Source: Allocatelliglobosispora scoriae (GTDB lineage: Bacteria; Actinomycetota; Actinomycetes; Mycobacteriales; Micromonosporaceae). Taken from it: a DNA stretch of 64,000 nucleotides. The DNA lies in contig NZ_JACHMN010000003.1 in assembly GCF_014204945.1 (NCBI RefSeq), positions 248,001 through 312,000 on the forward strand, given 5' to 3'. The position numbers were made by a program, and so were the translations under genes. Shown here piece by piece: positions 1 to 9,533 of the stretch (positions are counted from its first letter, which is position 1; the number at the start of each line of letters is the position of its first letter). The notes under the pieces are model-generated. The model was not told the DNA's origin. It saw only the letters and a program-made list of their open reading frames with translations, and ran no database searches.

Positions 1-158
1 ACGGCCATGAGCTGCACGAACTGCGCATGGGTGAGACCGAGCGGCGCCAGCGCCGCCGTCATCCGGCGCTGCCAGCGCAGGGTGACCCGCCAAAGCAGGA
101 ATCCCGGGCTCTCGCCCGCCGCGTCCGGGATCATCGGGTCTGTCCTGGGGTCTGTCAT
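1..158 (-). CDS. MarR-family transcriptional regulator, N-terminal part
   Basis: This is the first 52 codons of a reverse-strand gene that leaves the window at position 1. The ATG is at 156-158. Translation gives an acidic/proline leader, then GFLLWRVTLRWQRRM and APLGLTHAQFVQLMA, which match the first helices of MarR-type winged-helix regulators (dimerisation helix followed by the helix before the DNA-binding domain). A second ATG eight codons in is an alternative start. The gene is divergent from ftsY, and the 144 bases between them must hold both promoters. The ligand and targets cannot be inferred because the ligand pocket and recognition helix lie outside the window. Confidence 0.75.
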   Translation of the reverse strand, partial: MTDPRTDPMIPDAAGESPGFLLWRVTLRWQRRMTAALAPLGLTHAQFVQLMA

Positions 159-302
159 CGGGCCGCCACCTCGCTGCACTGGGTGACCGAAGTCGGTCTC
201 GTCACAGAACACGAACTTTAGAGCGCCGCGACCAGTTCGGGGGCGGGACACCGGGCGGAAGCGGGATCTGTGTCACAGCCGGGCATCTGAGAGGATGTCC
301 CG

Positions 303-1457
303 ATGGAATACCTCGTCATCGCTGTGGTGGTACTGCTGCTCGCGCTCGGTACCGCGCTCCTGGTCGCACGCCGCCGCCGCACCGCACTGCCCCCATCGGA
401 GCAGCCCGGAGCCGTCGAGGCGCCCGCGGCGGAGCGTCCGGCCACCGCCGAGGTTCCGCCCGCGGTCACGGTGCCGCCCGCGGTGGAGGCGCCACCCGCC
501 ATCGAGGTTCCACCCGCCATCGAGGTGCCGGAGCCCACGGCGGGGCGGCTGGTCCGGCTGCGGGCCAAGCTCGCCCGCTCGCAGAACGCCCTCGGCCGCG
601 GCCTGCTCGCCGTGCTCTCGCGCGACCACCTCGACGACGACTCCTGGGACGAGATCGAGGAGAGCCTCATCGGCGCCGACGTCGGCGTGGAGGCGACCGG
701 GCAGATCGTGACGAAGCTGCGGGAGCGTACGCGGATCCAGGGCACGCGGACCGCGACCGAGCTGCGGACCATGCTCGCCGACGAGCTGATCGCCGCCCTC
801 GACCCGGGCATGGACCGCAGCCTCGCCGCCACCCCCAAGGACGGCAAGCCCGCGGTGATCCTCGTCGTCGGTGTCAACGGCGCAGGCAAGACCACCACCT
901 GCGGAAAGATCGCCCGCGTGCTCGTGGCGGACGGCCACACCGTGGTGCTCGGCGCCGCCGACACCTTCCGGGCGGCCGCCGCCGACCAGCTCGCCACCTG
1001 GGGCAGCCGGGTGGGCGCCTCCGTCGTCCGCGGCCCCGAGGGCGGTGACCCCGCAGCTGTCGCGTTCGACGCCGTGCGCCGGGGCACCGAGGACGGCGTC
1101 GACACGGTGCTGATCGACACCGCGGGCCGCCTGCAGAACAAGATCGGCCTAATGGATGAGCTCGGCAAGGTCAAAAGGGTCGTCGAGAAGCACGGACCAG
1201 TCGGAGAAACCCTGCTCATCCTTGACGCCACCACCGGGCAGAACGGCCTTGAGCAGGCACGCGTCTTCACCGAGGTCTGCGACGTCACCGGCGTGGTCCT
1301 GACCAAGCTGGACGGGACCGCCAAGGGAGGTATCGTCATCGCTGTGCAGCGCAAGCTTGGGATCCCGGTAAAGCTCGTCGGGCTCGGTGAGGGCCCCGAC
1401 GATCTGGCCCCGTTCGAGCCCGAAGCCTTCGTCAACGCGCTGCTGGGCGACGCGTGA
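303..1457 (+). CDS. ftsY: Signal recognition particle receptor FtsY
   Basis: SRP receptor GTPase that docks SRP-ribosome complexes at the membrane. The 384-residue protein starts with a clear membrane segment (about residues 4-22, then an Arg cluster), followed by an Ala/Pro/Glu-rich linker to about residue 75. The NG domain follows: GVNGAGKT (190-197), DTAGR (272-276) and TKLDG (334-338). A membrane-anchored FtsY is usual in actinobacteria, whereas E. coli FtsY uses an acidic A domain. The ATG start at 303 puts the hydrophobic segment at the N-terminus. The stop overlaps the start of the next gene by 4 nt. The partner gene ffh lies 5 kb downstream, with the nitrogen operon between them. Confidence 0.96.
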   Translation: MEYLVIAVVVLLLALGTALLVARRRRTALPPSEQPGAVEAPAAERPATAEVPPAVTVPPAVEAPPAIEVPPAIEVPEPTAGRLVRLRAKLARSQNALGRGLLAVLSRDHLDDDSWDEIEESLIGADVGVEATGQIVTKLRERTRIQGTRTATELRTMLADELIAALDPGMDRSLAATPKDGKPAVILVVGVNGAGKTTTCGKIARVLVADGHTVVLGAADTFRAAAADQLATWGSRVGASVVRGPEGGDPAAVAFDAVRRGTEDGVDTVLIDTAGRLQNKIGLMDELGKVKRVVEKHGPVGETLLILDATTGQNGLEQARVFTEVCDVTGVVLTKLDGTAKGGIVIAVQRKLGIPVKLVGLGEGPDDLAPFEPEAFVNALLGDA

Positions 1458-2251
1458 CTGTGGACTCCGAGCTCGAGATCCCGCTGCGCGGCGGGAATGT
1501 CAGCACCGTCGTCCGCGTCGGCGACACGGTTCGCCGCAACGTGGGCCCGTGGACACCGGCCGTGCACGCGCTCCTGCGCCACCTCGAGCTCTCCGGCTTC
1601 ACCGGGTCGCCGCGCGCCCTCGGCATGGACACGCAGGGCCGCGAGGTCCTGTCCTACCTCTCCGGCGAGTGCGGGGAGTATCCGCTCAAGCCGCACTGGG
1701 TGACCGACGAGGCGCTCGTCACGGTCGCCACGATGCTGCGGATGTTCCACGACGCGCAGGCCGGGTTCCGGCAGCCCATGGGGAGCGTGTGGCGCTCCTT
1801 CGGGCCGCCGCCGCCCGACGCCGAGGTGATCTGCCACCACGACGCCGCACCGCACAACGTGATCTGGCGGCCGGACGGCACGCTCGCGATGATCGATTTC
1901 GATCTCGCCTCGCCGGGGTCCCGGATCTATGACGTCTCCTATGCCGCCTGGACGTGGGTGCCGCTCTTCAGCGACCGGGACTCGGTGACGCTGGGGTGGC
2001 ACCGGCCGGATCGGCCGCGGCGGCTGCGGTTGTTCGCGGACGCCTACGGGCTGATTCCGCGGGACCGGCATCGGCTGGTGCGGACGATCCGGAAGCGGAT
2101 CGTGGATCACGTCGAGGGCATTCGGCGGATGGCCGCTTCCGGGGACCCGGCGTTTGTGCGGATCGTGAACAAGGGCCATCTGCGTCGGCCGTTGCGGGAC
2201 TTGCGGCTGCTGGATTACGAGCGTTACACGCTGGAGCACGCTCTTCGTTAG
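1454..2251 (+). CDS. Aminoglycoside phosphotransferase/choline kinase-like protein
   Basis: 265-residue protein of the APH/choline-kinase fold. The Brenner-type catalytic loop is CHHDAAPHNVIW followed by MIDFDLASPG (catalytic Asp, then metal-binding Asp). It starts with a GTG that overlaps the ftsY stop (GTGA), so translation is probably coupled. The family includes true antibiotic kinases and many small-molecule kinases. Nothing in the context (an SRP gene upstream) points to a drug, so the substrate is unknown and a resistance role should not be assumed. The last third is Arg-rich and helical, which is common in actinobacterial members. Confidence 0.8.
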   Translation: MTVDSELEIPLRGGNVSTVVRVGDTVRRNVGPWTPAVHALLRHLELSGFTGSPRALGMDTQGREVLSYLSGECGEYPLKPHWVTDEALVTVATMLRMFHDAQAGFRQPMGSVWRSFGPPPPDAEVICHHDAAPHNVIWRPDGTLAMIDFDLASPGSRIYDVSYAAWTWVPLFSDRDSVTLGWHRPDRPRRLRLFADAYGLIPRDRHRLVRTIRKRIVDHVEGIRRMAASGDPAFVRIVNKGHLRRPLRDLRLLDYERYTLEHALR

Positions 2252-2263
2252 TGCTTGCGCTTC

Positions 2264-2341
2264 GGGTCGTTTGGCGGGGATCGACCCGCTCTGGGCGGTC
2301 AGGCTTGATCCCGTCGCGGGTCGATCCCCGCCAAACGACCC
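2264..2341. terminator. Long perfect palindrome 3' of the kinase-like gene
   Basis: Two perfect 26-nt inverted arms (2264-2289 and 2316-2341) are separated by 26 nt. Each arm contains TTGGCGGGGATCGACCC or its complement. The element starts 12 nt after a stop codon and is followed after about 30 nt by a TTTT run, so it probably terminates transcription from the ftsY operon. The arms are much longer than a normal terminator stem. The sequence is unrelated to the CAACTCTT family seen elsewhere in the window. Confidence 0.7.
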
Positions 2342-2481
2342 CCGGGGTGACCCTGAGGGGGTCGGCCGTCTTTTAGTTCGTCTCGACGGTGACCCGTGTT
2401 GGTTCAGTTGGCGTAATTGTGGTGTTTGTCCTGGTGGCGGTGTCGGCTGCCGTGCGCTTTTTGGGGCTTGGTGAAGGTTTC

Positions 2482-2518
2482 TTCACACGTTGGAAACAGA
2501 TCGTCATGGAGATGAAAC
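2482..2518 (+). promoter_or_regulatory. Candidate GlnR-binding box upstream of amtB
   Basis: The order is TTCAC (2482-2486), 6 nt, GAAAC (2493-2497), 5 nt, GTCAT (2503-2507), 6 nt, GAAAC (2514-2518). This fits the actinobacterial GlnR pattern of alternating gTnAC and GaAAC half-sites with 6-nt spacing, apart from one 5-nt gap. It lies 111 nt before the amtB start. In Streptomyces and Mycobacterium the amtB-glnK-glnD operon is a known GlnR target, so nitrogen-limitation control is the natural inference. Confidence 0.7.
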
Positions 2519-2628
2519 CGCGCAACGCGAATGCGCGAAACACGCGGACGGAATCCTGCCTCAACAACCGGCGCACCGGCAGTGCCGCCCCCGCCGGCCG
2601 GAGGACCTCACACACTTAGGAGGGCAGC

Positions 2629-4408
<1,780 letters not shown>

Positions 4409-4411
4409 CAG

Positions 4412-6685
4412 ATGACTGAATCAACGAACGGCGCCGCACGTGATCCACGTGCGGCGCCGTCCGCCTCCCTCCGACCGACCATGCCGACCGGCATCGGACC
4501 GGTCGCCCGGGAGCTGCGGGCCACCTGGCTCGACAGCTGGCTGCGCGGTGTCGTCGACACCGCCACCGAGGGCGCGGGCCTGCCGAAGGGCGTCGCGCTC
4601 GTCGCGGTGGGCGGTCTGGGCCGCCGCGAATGCTCCCCGCACAGCGATGTCGACCTGATCCTGCTCCACTCCGGGGTCTTCGGCATCGACGAGCTCGCCA
4701 GCAAGCTGTGGTACCCGATCTGGGACTCCCGCCGCGGGCTCGACCACTCGGTGCGCACGATCGCCGAGACCCTCTCCGCCGCGCACGACGACTCGAAGGT
4801 CGCCCTCGGCCTCGTCGACCTGCGCCACCTCTGCGGCGACCCGTCGCTGCTCGCCACCCTGCAACCGGCGGCGCTCGACCTCTGGCGGCGCACGGCGGTC
4901 ATGCAGCTCTCCCGGCTGCGCGAGCTCACCGAGGCACGTTACGTGCAGCACGGCGAGTTGGCCCACCTGCTCGAAGGCGATCTCAAGGAGGCCGCGGGGG
5001 GCCTGCGTGACGTCGGCGTCCTGCGCGGCATCGGCCGGGCCGGGATCGCCGACGCGCTGCCGCCGGCGGTCCGGGCCGCGCAGACCCGCATCCTCGATGT
5101 CCGCGACGCGCTGCACCTGTCCGCCGGACGCAAGCTCGACCGGCTCGTCGCGCACGAGCGCGCCATCGTCGCCAAGGCACTGGGCCTCGCCGACGGGGAC
5201 GCGCTGCTGCGCCGGGTCGCCACCGACGCCGCCACCATCGCGTGGACGCTGCAGGACGCGTGGCGCTCCGTGCACCGCTTCCGCGCCGATCTGCGGCGGG
5301 GCGGTGCCGTTCGCAAACCCGAGCGGCTGCCGCTCGCGGCCGACGTGGTCGAGTTCGACGGGGAGGTGGTGCTCGCCCGCTCGGCGGTCACCCCGCGACC
5401 CGACCCCGCCCTTTCGCTGCGCGTCGCCGCCGCCGCCGCGCACGCTCGGCTGCCGATCGCGCGGGCCACCCTGGAGTGGTTGTCCAGCCACGTGCCGGCC
5501 CTTCCGGTGCCGTGGCCGGACGGTGCGCGTACCGCGCTGATGTCCTTGCTCGGTTCCGGCTCTGGCCTGACCCCCACCTGGACCGCCTGCGACCGGTTCG
5601 GGCTGGTCACCACCTGGCTGCCGGAGTGGGGGCGCCTGCGTGGCGCGCCCCAGCACAATCCGGTGCATCGCTTCACGCTCGACCAGCACCTGGTCGCGGC
5701 GGCGGCGGAGGCGGGCAAGTCGCTGCGCGACGTGGCCCGGCCAGACCTGCTCCTGCTCGGCGCGCTCGTGCACGACGTGGGCAAGGGCCTGCCGGGTGAT
5801 CACTCGACGGTGGGTCGCCCGATCGCCGCGGCGATCGCGGCCCGCGTGGGGCTGCCGGCTGACGACGTGGCGACGATCGAGTTCCTGGTACGCCACCACC
5901 TGCTGCTCCCCGATGTCGCCACCCGCCGCGACCTGAGCGATCCGGCGACGATCGCCACCGTCGTCGACGCCGTCGGCACGGTCGAGAGGCTCGAACTGCT
6001 GCACGCGCTCGCCAAGGCCGACGCGGTCGCGACGGGGCCGGCCGCCTGGTCGCCGTGGAAGGCGAGCCTGATCGACGAGCTCTTCACCACGACCCGCTCG
6101 GTGATGAAAGGCTCCCCGCTGCCCGCGCCGCCCGCACCCGACCCGGCCCTGCTCATCGGCGAGCTGCCGGTGGTGATCTGCGACGAGAGCCGCGTGAGCA
6201 TCGCCGCCGCCGACCGGACCGGCCTCTTCGCCTCGGTGGCGGGCTCGCTGGCGACGCACCGGCTGGACGTGATGGCCGCCGACTCGGTGACGATCGACGG
6301 CCGGGCGCTGCTGCACTGGGTCGTCGCGCCGCGCTTCGGTGGCGAGGTCGACTTCGTCGCGCTCCGCGCGGACCTGCGCCGGGCCGCCCTGGGCCAGCTG
6401 CCGCCGCCGTCACACCGGGTGGTCCGCAGTGTGCCGGGCGCCGGTGAGCCCGCCCTGATGTGGCACGAGGGCGCGACCGACGCGGTGATCCTGGAGTTGC
6501 GTACCGTCGACGCTCCCGGCCTGCTCTATCGGGTCACGTCGGCGCTGGCGGATGCCGGTGTCGATGTCCGGGCGGCTCGGGTCTCGACCCTCGGCTCCTC
6601 GGTGGTGGACGCGTTCTACCTGCCACCGGATGTCGATCGGGCGGCGGCGGAGTCGGTGGTCCGGGCGGCGTTCCCCACGTCATGA
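4412..6685 (+). CDS. glnD: PII nucleotidyltransferase GlnD
   Basis: Bifunctional enzyme that modifies and demodifies PII according to nitrogen status; the actinobacterial version adenylylates rather than uridylylates. Domains in order: nucleotidyltransferase with GGLGRRECSPHSDVDL (from about residue 66), a helical GlnD domain, an HD domain with VHDVGKG (His-454, Asp-455), and two C-terminal ACT domains (about 600-680 and 690-757) that sense glutamine. Length is 757 residues from the first ATG. That start lies just before a strong hairpin and gives a low-complexity leader, so the ATG near 4480 (protein starting MPTGIGPV) is a real alternative. Confidence 0.93.
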   Translation: MTESTNGAARDPRAAPSASLRPTMPTGIGPVARELRATWLDSWLRGVVDTATEGAGLPKGVALVAVGGLGRRECSPHSDVDLILLHSGVFGIDELASKLWYPIWDSRRGLDHSVRTIAETLSAAHDDSKVALGLVDLRHLCGDPSLLATLQPAALDLWRRTAVMQLSRLRELTEARYVQHGELAHLLEGDLKEAAGGLRDVGVLRGIGRAGIADALPPAVRAAQTRILDVRDALHLSAGRKLDRLVAHERAIVAKALGLADGDALLRRVATDAATIAWTLQDAWRSVHRFRADLRRGGAVRKPERLPLAADVVEFDGEVVLARSAVTPRPDPALSLRVAAAAAHARLPIARATLEWLSSHVPALPVPWPDGARTALMSLLGSGSGLTPTWTACDRFGLVTTWLPEWGRLRGAPQHNPVHRFTLDQHLVAAAAEAGKSLRDVARPDLLLLGALVHDVGKGLPGDHSTVGRPIAAAIAARVGLPADDVATIEFLVRHHLLLPDVATRRDLSDPATIATVVDAVGTVERLELLHALAKADAVATGPAAWSPWKASLIDELFTTTRSVMKGSPLPAPPAPDPALLIGELPVVICDESRVSIAAADRTGLFASVAGSLATHRLDVMAADSVTIDGRALLHWVVAPRFGGEVDFVALRADLRRAALGQLPPPSHRVVRSVPGAGEPALMWHEGATDAVILELRTVDAPGLLYRVTSALADAGVDVRAARVSTLGSSVVDAFYLPPDVDRAAAESVVRAAFPTS
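4428..4460. terminator. Strong hairpin over the glnK-glnD junction
   Basis: Perfect 15-bp stem (4428-4442 and 4446-4460) with a 3-nt ATC loop, containing CACGTGCGGCGCCGT. It lies 20 nt after the glnK stop and inside the first codons of the longest glnD frame. There is no T-run. It may attenuate transcription between glnK and glnD, giving more PII than GlnD, or it may mean that glnD really starts downstream, at the ATG near 4480. Confidence 0.6.
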
Positions 6686-6818
6686 TCGTGCCGTTTCTGG
6701 GTAATAGCCCCTACAGCGAGGGTGACTTCCCGCAAACTGCGTGATCTTTCGACCGTGGGATACCCTTGGCCTGGCCCCTATCAGGTCTTCTTGCCTTCCG
6801 ACATTTGGGACTTAAGCT

Positions 6819-8348
6819 GTGTTTGACACCTTGAGCGACCGGCTCTCCGGCATCTTCACGAAGCTGCGCGGCAAGGGCCGGCTCACCGATGCCGATATCG
6901 ACGCCACCGCCCGCGAGATCCGGATGGCGCTGCTGGAGGCCGATGTCGCCCTGCCGGTGGTCAAGAGCTTCGTCGCGGCCCTCAAGGAGCGCGCGCGCGG
7001 TGCCGAGGTCTCCCAGGCGCTCAACCCCGCGCAGCAGATCATCAAGATCGTGCACGAGGAGCTCATCGGCATCCTCGGCGGCGAGTCGCGCCGGCTGCAG
7101 TTCGCGAAGCAGCCGCCTACGGTGATCATGCTGGCGGGTCTGCAGGGCTCCGGCAAGACCACTCTCGCGGGCAAGCTCGCGCGCTGGCTCAAGGCGCAGG
7201 GCCACCAGCCGCTCCTCGTCGCGTGTGACCTCCAGCGCCCCAACGCCGTCAACCAGCTCCAGGTGCTCGGCAAGCGGGTCGATGTCGAGGTCTTCGCACC
7301 GCAGCCGGGCAACGGCGTCGGCGACCCGGTCTCCGTCGCCCGCGAGTCGATCGAGCACGCCAAGCGCACCATGCGCGACATCGTCATCGTCGACACCGCC
7401 GGCCGACTCGGCATCGACACCGAGATGATGGCCCAGGCCGCCGCGATCCGCGACGCGGTCAACCCCGACGAGGTCATCTTCGTCATCGACGCGATGGTCG
7501 GCCAGGACGCGGTCGCGACCGCCGAGGCGTTCCGCGACGGCGTCGGCATCAGCGGCGTGGTCCTCTCCAAGCTCGACGGTGACGCCCGAGGCGGTGCCGC
7601 GCTCTCCGTGCGCCACGTCACCGGCCAGCCGATTCTCTTCGCCTCCACCGGCGAGAAGATGGAGGACTTCGACGTATTCCACCCCGACCGGATGGCGAGC
7701 CGCATCCTCGGCATGGGCGATGTCCTGACGCTGATCGAGCAGGCCGAGGCGGCCTTCGACGATCAGCAGAAGGAGAAGATGACGTCGAAACTGCTCGGTG
7801 GCGAGCAGTTCACGCTGGAGGACTTCCTCGAGCAGCTCACCGCGATCCGGCGGATGGGCCCGATCGCCAACATGCTCTCGATGATGCCCGGCATGGGCCA
7901 GATGAAGGACCAGCTCGCCGAGCTCGACGACAAGCACTTCGACCGCGTCGCTGCGATCATCCGGTCGATGACCCCGGCCGAGCGCGCCAACTCCAAGCTG
8001 ATCAACGGTTCGCGGCGCCTGCGCATCGCCAACGGCGCCGGCGTGACCGTGATGGACGTCAACCAGCTGCTCAACCGCTTCGTCGACGCGCAGAAGATGA
8101 TGAAGCAGATGGGCGGCGCGATGGGCCTGCCCGGCGGGCGGCGCAAGGCCACGAAGTCGCCGAAGAACAAGCGCAAGGGCACCAAGGGCGGCAACTACTC
8201 CGGCGGCGGTCGCGGTGGCCTGCCGGGGATGCCCGCGGGAATGCCGCAGCTCCCCCCGGGCCTGGACCCGGCCGCGCTGCAGCAGCTCGAGGGCGGCTTC
8301 AAGCCCCCGAAGCTCGACTTCAGCAAGATCATGAAGCGCGACAAGTAG
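6819..8348 (+). CDS. ffh: Signal recognition particle protein Ffh
   Basis: SRP54 GTPase that binds 4.5S-type RNA and signal sequences. The 509-residue protein has the N domain, then the G domain with GLQGSGKT (107-114), DTAGR and TKLDG-like SKLDG motifs. The Met-rich M domain follows (about 330-460; NMLSMMPGMGQM and MMKQMGGAMGLPGG are visible). A Gly/Pro tail ends in KIMKRDK. The GTG start gives the expected MFDTLSDRL N-terminus. It is transcribed separately from glnD (133-nt gap with no clear hairpin). A palindromic repeat with a T-run follows the stop and should be its terminator. Confidence 0.97.
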   Translation: MFDTLSDRLSGIFTKLRGKGRLTDADIDATAREIRMALLEADVALPVVKSFVAALKERARGAEVSQALNPAQQIIKIVHEELIGILGGESRRLQFAKQPPTVIMLAGLQGSGKTTLAGKLARWLKAQGHQPLLVACDLQRPNAVNQLQVLGKRVDVEVFAPQPGNGVGDPVSVARESIEHAKRTMRDIVIVDTAGRLGIDTEMMAQAAAIRDAVNPDEVIFVIDAMVGQDAVATAEAFRDGVGISGVVLSKLDGDARGGAALSVRHVTGQPILFASTGEKMEDFDVFHPDRMASRILGMGDVLTLIEQAEAAFDDQQKEKMTSKLLGGEQFTLEDFLEQLTAIRRMGPIANMLSMMPGMGQMKDQLAELDDKHFDRVAAIIRSMTPAERANSKLINGSRRLRIANGAGVTVMDVNQLLNRFVDAQKMMKQMGGAMGLPGGRRKATKSPKNKRKGTKGGNYSGGGRGGLPGMPAGMPQLPPGLDPAALQQLEGGFKPPKLDFSKIMKRDK

Positions 8349-8355
8349 TCCTCGG

Positions 8356-8430
8356 AGCCGCAACTCTTCAAGAGTTGGTGTTAAGGCCTGGCGGCCTGAA
8401 GCACCAACTCTTGAAGAGTTGCGGCTTTTT
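8356..8430. repeat. Palindromic repeat family A, copy 1 (terminator of ffh)
   Basis: Perfect 25-nt inverted arms (8356-8380 and 8402-8426) enclose a 21-nt loop that itself pairs through AGGCC/GGCCT. The right arm runs into TTTTT (8426-8430), the classic form of an intrinsic terminator for ffh. Each arm contains the self-complementary core CAACTCTTCAAGAGTTGG flanked by GCCG on the outer side and GGTG on the inner side. The same core is found at 42.14, 52.0 and 57.04 kb. Confidence 0.9.
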
Positions 8431-8449
8431 GGTGTGATCTCATGTCAGC

Positions 8450-9529
8450 GTGACGGCTCTGCATTTTCGCGGCGTGGTGCTCCCCGACGACGAGGTACGC
8501 GACCTGTGGCTGGTCGGGGACCGGGTGACGTTTGCCCCGGTGGCGGGTGCGACGACGGTATCCGATGGCGGCTTCATCCTGCCGGGGCTCGTGGACGCGC
8601 ACTGCCACATCGGCATCGCACCGGGTGGTGCCCCGGTCGTCGAGATCGCGCAGGCTCGGGAGCTGGCCCTGATCGACCGGGCGGCGGGGGTGCTGGCGTT
8701 GCGGGACGCGGGGTCGCCGCTGGCGTACCCGGAGCTGGATTTTGATCTTGATTTGCCTCGGCTGGCCCGGGCCGGGCGGCATGTCGCACCAGTGAAGCGC
8801 TATCTGCGCGACATCGGGGTGGAGGTGCCCGCCGAGGGCGTCGCGGCGGAGGTCGCGACGCAGGCCGCCGCGGGCAACGGCTGGGTGAAGCTGGTGGGGG
8901 ACTGGCTCGACCGGGACGCCGCCGATCTCGCGCCCGCCTGGGACACCGCCACGCTGGCGAGTGCCGTCGCGTCGGCGCACGCGGCGGGAGCCAGGATCAC
9001 CGCCCACTGCTTCGCGGAGGAGTCGGTGGCCACGCTCGTGCGGGCCGGGATCGACTGTGTGGAGCACGGCACCGGACTCGCCACGGACGACATCGACGAG
9101 ATGGCCCGGCGGGGGACCGCGCTGGTCCCGACGATGATCAACATTGAGACGTTCGGCGGGATCGCGTCGCGGGCGGCGGAGAAGTTCCCCGGCTACGCCA
9201 AGCACATGCTCGCGCTGCGTGACCGGTTCCCGTCGGTGGTGGCGCAGGCCCATGAGGCGGGCGTGCCGATCTTCGTCGGCTCCGATGCCGGCGGCGGCAT
9301 CCCGCACGGGCAGGCCGCGCAGGAGATGCTGCGGCTGCAGGCGGCCGGAATGTCCACACTGGAGGTTCTCGCCGCCGCGAGCTGGGGCGCGCGGGAGTGG
9401 CTGCGCTTCCCCGGGCTGGTCGAGGGGGGTCTCGCCGACCTCGTCGTCTACCCCGAGGACCCGCGCCGGGACCTGCGTGTCGTGCAGGCCCCGGCCCGGA
9501 TCGTGCTGCGCGGCCGGATCGTGGTCTAG
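8450..9529 (+). CDS. Amidohydrolase-family metal-dependent hydrolase
   Basis: 359-residue TIM-barrel amidohydrolase related to imidazolonepropionase and prolidase-like enzymes. Metal ligands visible are VDAHCHIG (His-51, His-53), ITAHCF, VEHGTGL and GSDAGGG with its conserved Asp. The N- and C-terminal beta-sandwich segments, typical of the family, frame the barrel and end in ARIVLRGRIVV. It starts with a GTG 20 nt after the ffh terminator. It is probably monocistronic, facing the reverse-strand propeller gene 4 nt from its stop. The substrate is unknown; cyclic amides or Xaa-Pro peptides are the usual substrates in this subgroup. Confidence 0.85.
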   Translation: MTALHFRGVVLPDDEVRDLWLVGDRVTFAPVAGATTVSDGGFILPGLVDAHCHIGIAPGGAPVVEIAQARELALIDRAAGVLALRDAGSPLAYPELDFDLDLPRLARAGRHVAPVKRYLRDIGVEVPAEGVAAEVATQAAAGNGWVKLVGDWLDRDAADLAPAWDTATLASAVASAHAAGARITAHCFAEESVATLVRAGIDCVEHGTGLATDDIDEMARRGTALVPTMINIETFGGIASRAAEKFPGYAKHMLALRDRFPSVVAQAHEAGVPIFVGSDAGGGIPHGQAAQEMLRLQAAGMSTLEVLAAASWGAREWLRFPGLVEGGLADLVVYPEDPRRDLRVVQAPARIVLRGRIVV

Positions 9530-9533
9530 CCGA

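Larger units (their letters stand above)
2252..2628 (+). promoter_or_regulatory. Intergenic region before amtB
   Basis: This 377-base stretch holds no convincing gene. Its first part contains a long palindrome (2264-2341). Its second part contains a GlnR-like box (2482-2518) and a Shine-Dalgarno GGAGG just before the GTG of amtB. A 76-codon open frame at 2389-2619 runs through the regulatory box, lacks a ribosome-binding site and has no recognisable sequence, so it is not called. Confidence 0.7.

Noticed and set aside
218-2239. A 673-codon reverse-strand open frame across ftsY and the kinase-like gene
   Set aside because: It is antisense to two clear genes, has biased low-complexity composition and no family similarity; high GC leaves such frames open by chance.
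2389-2619. 76-codon open frame just before amtB
   Set aside because: It lacks a ribosome-binding site, overlaps the GlnR-like box and has no recognisable protein sequence.
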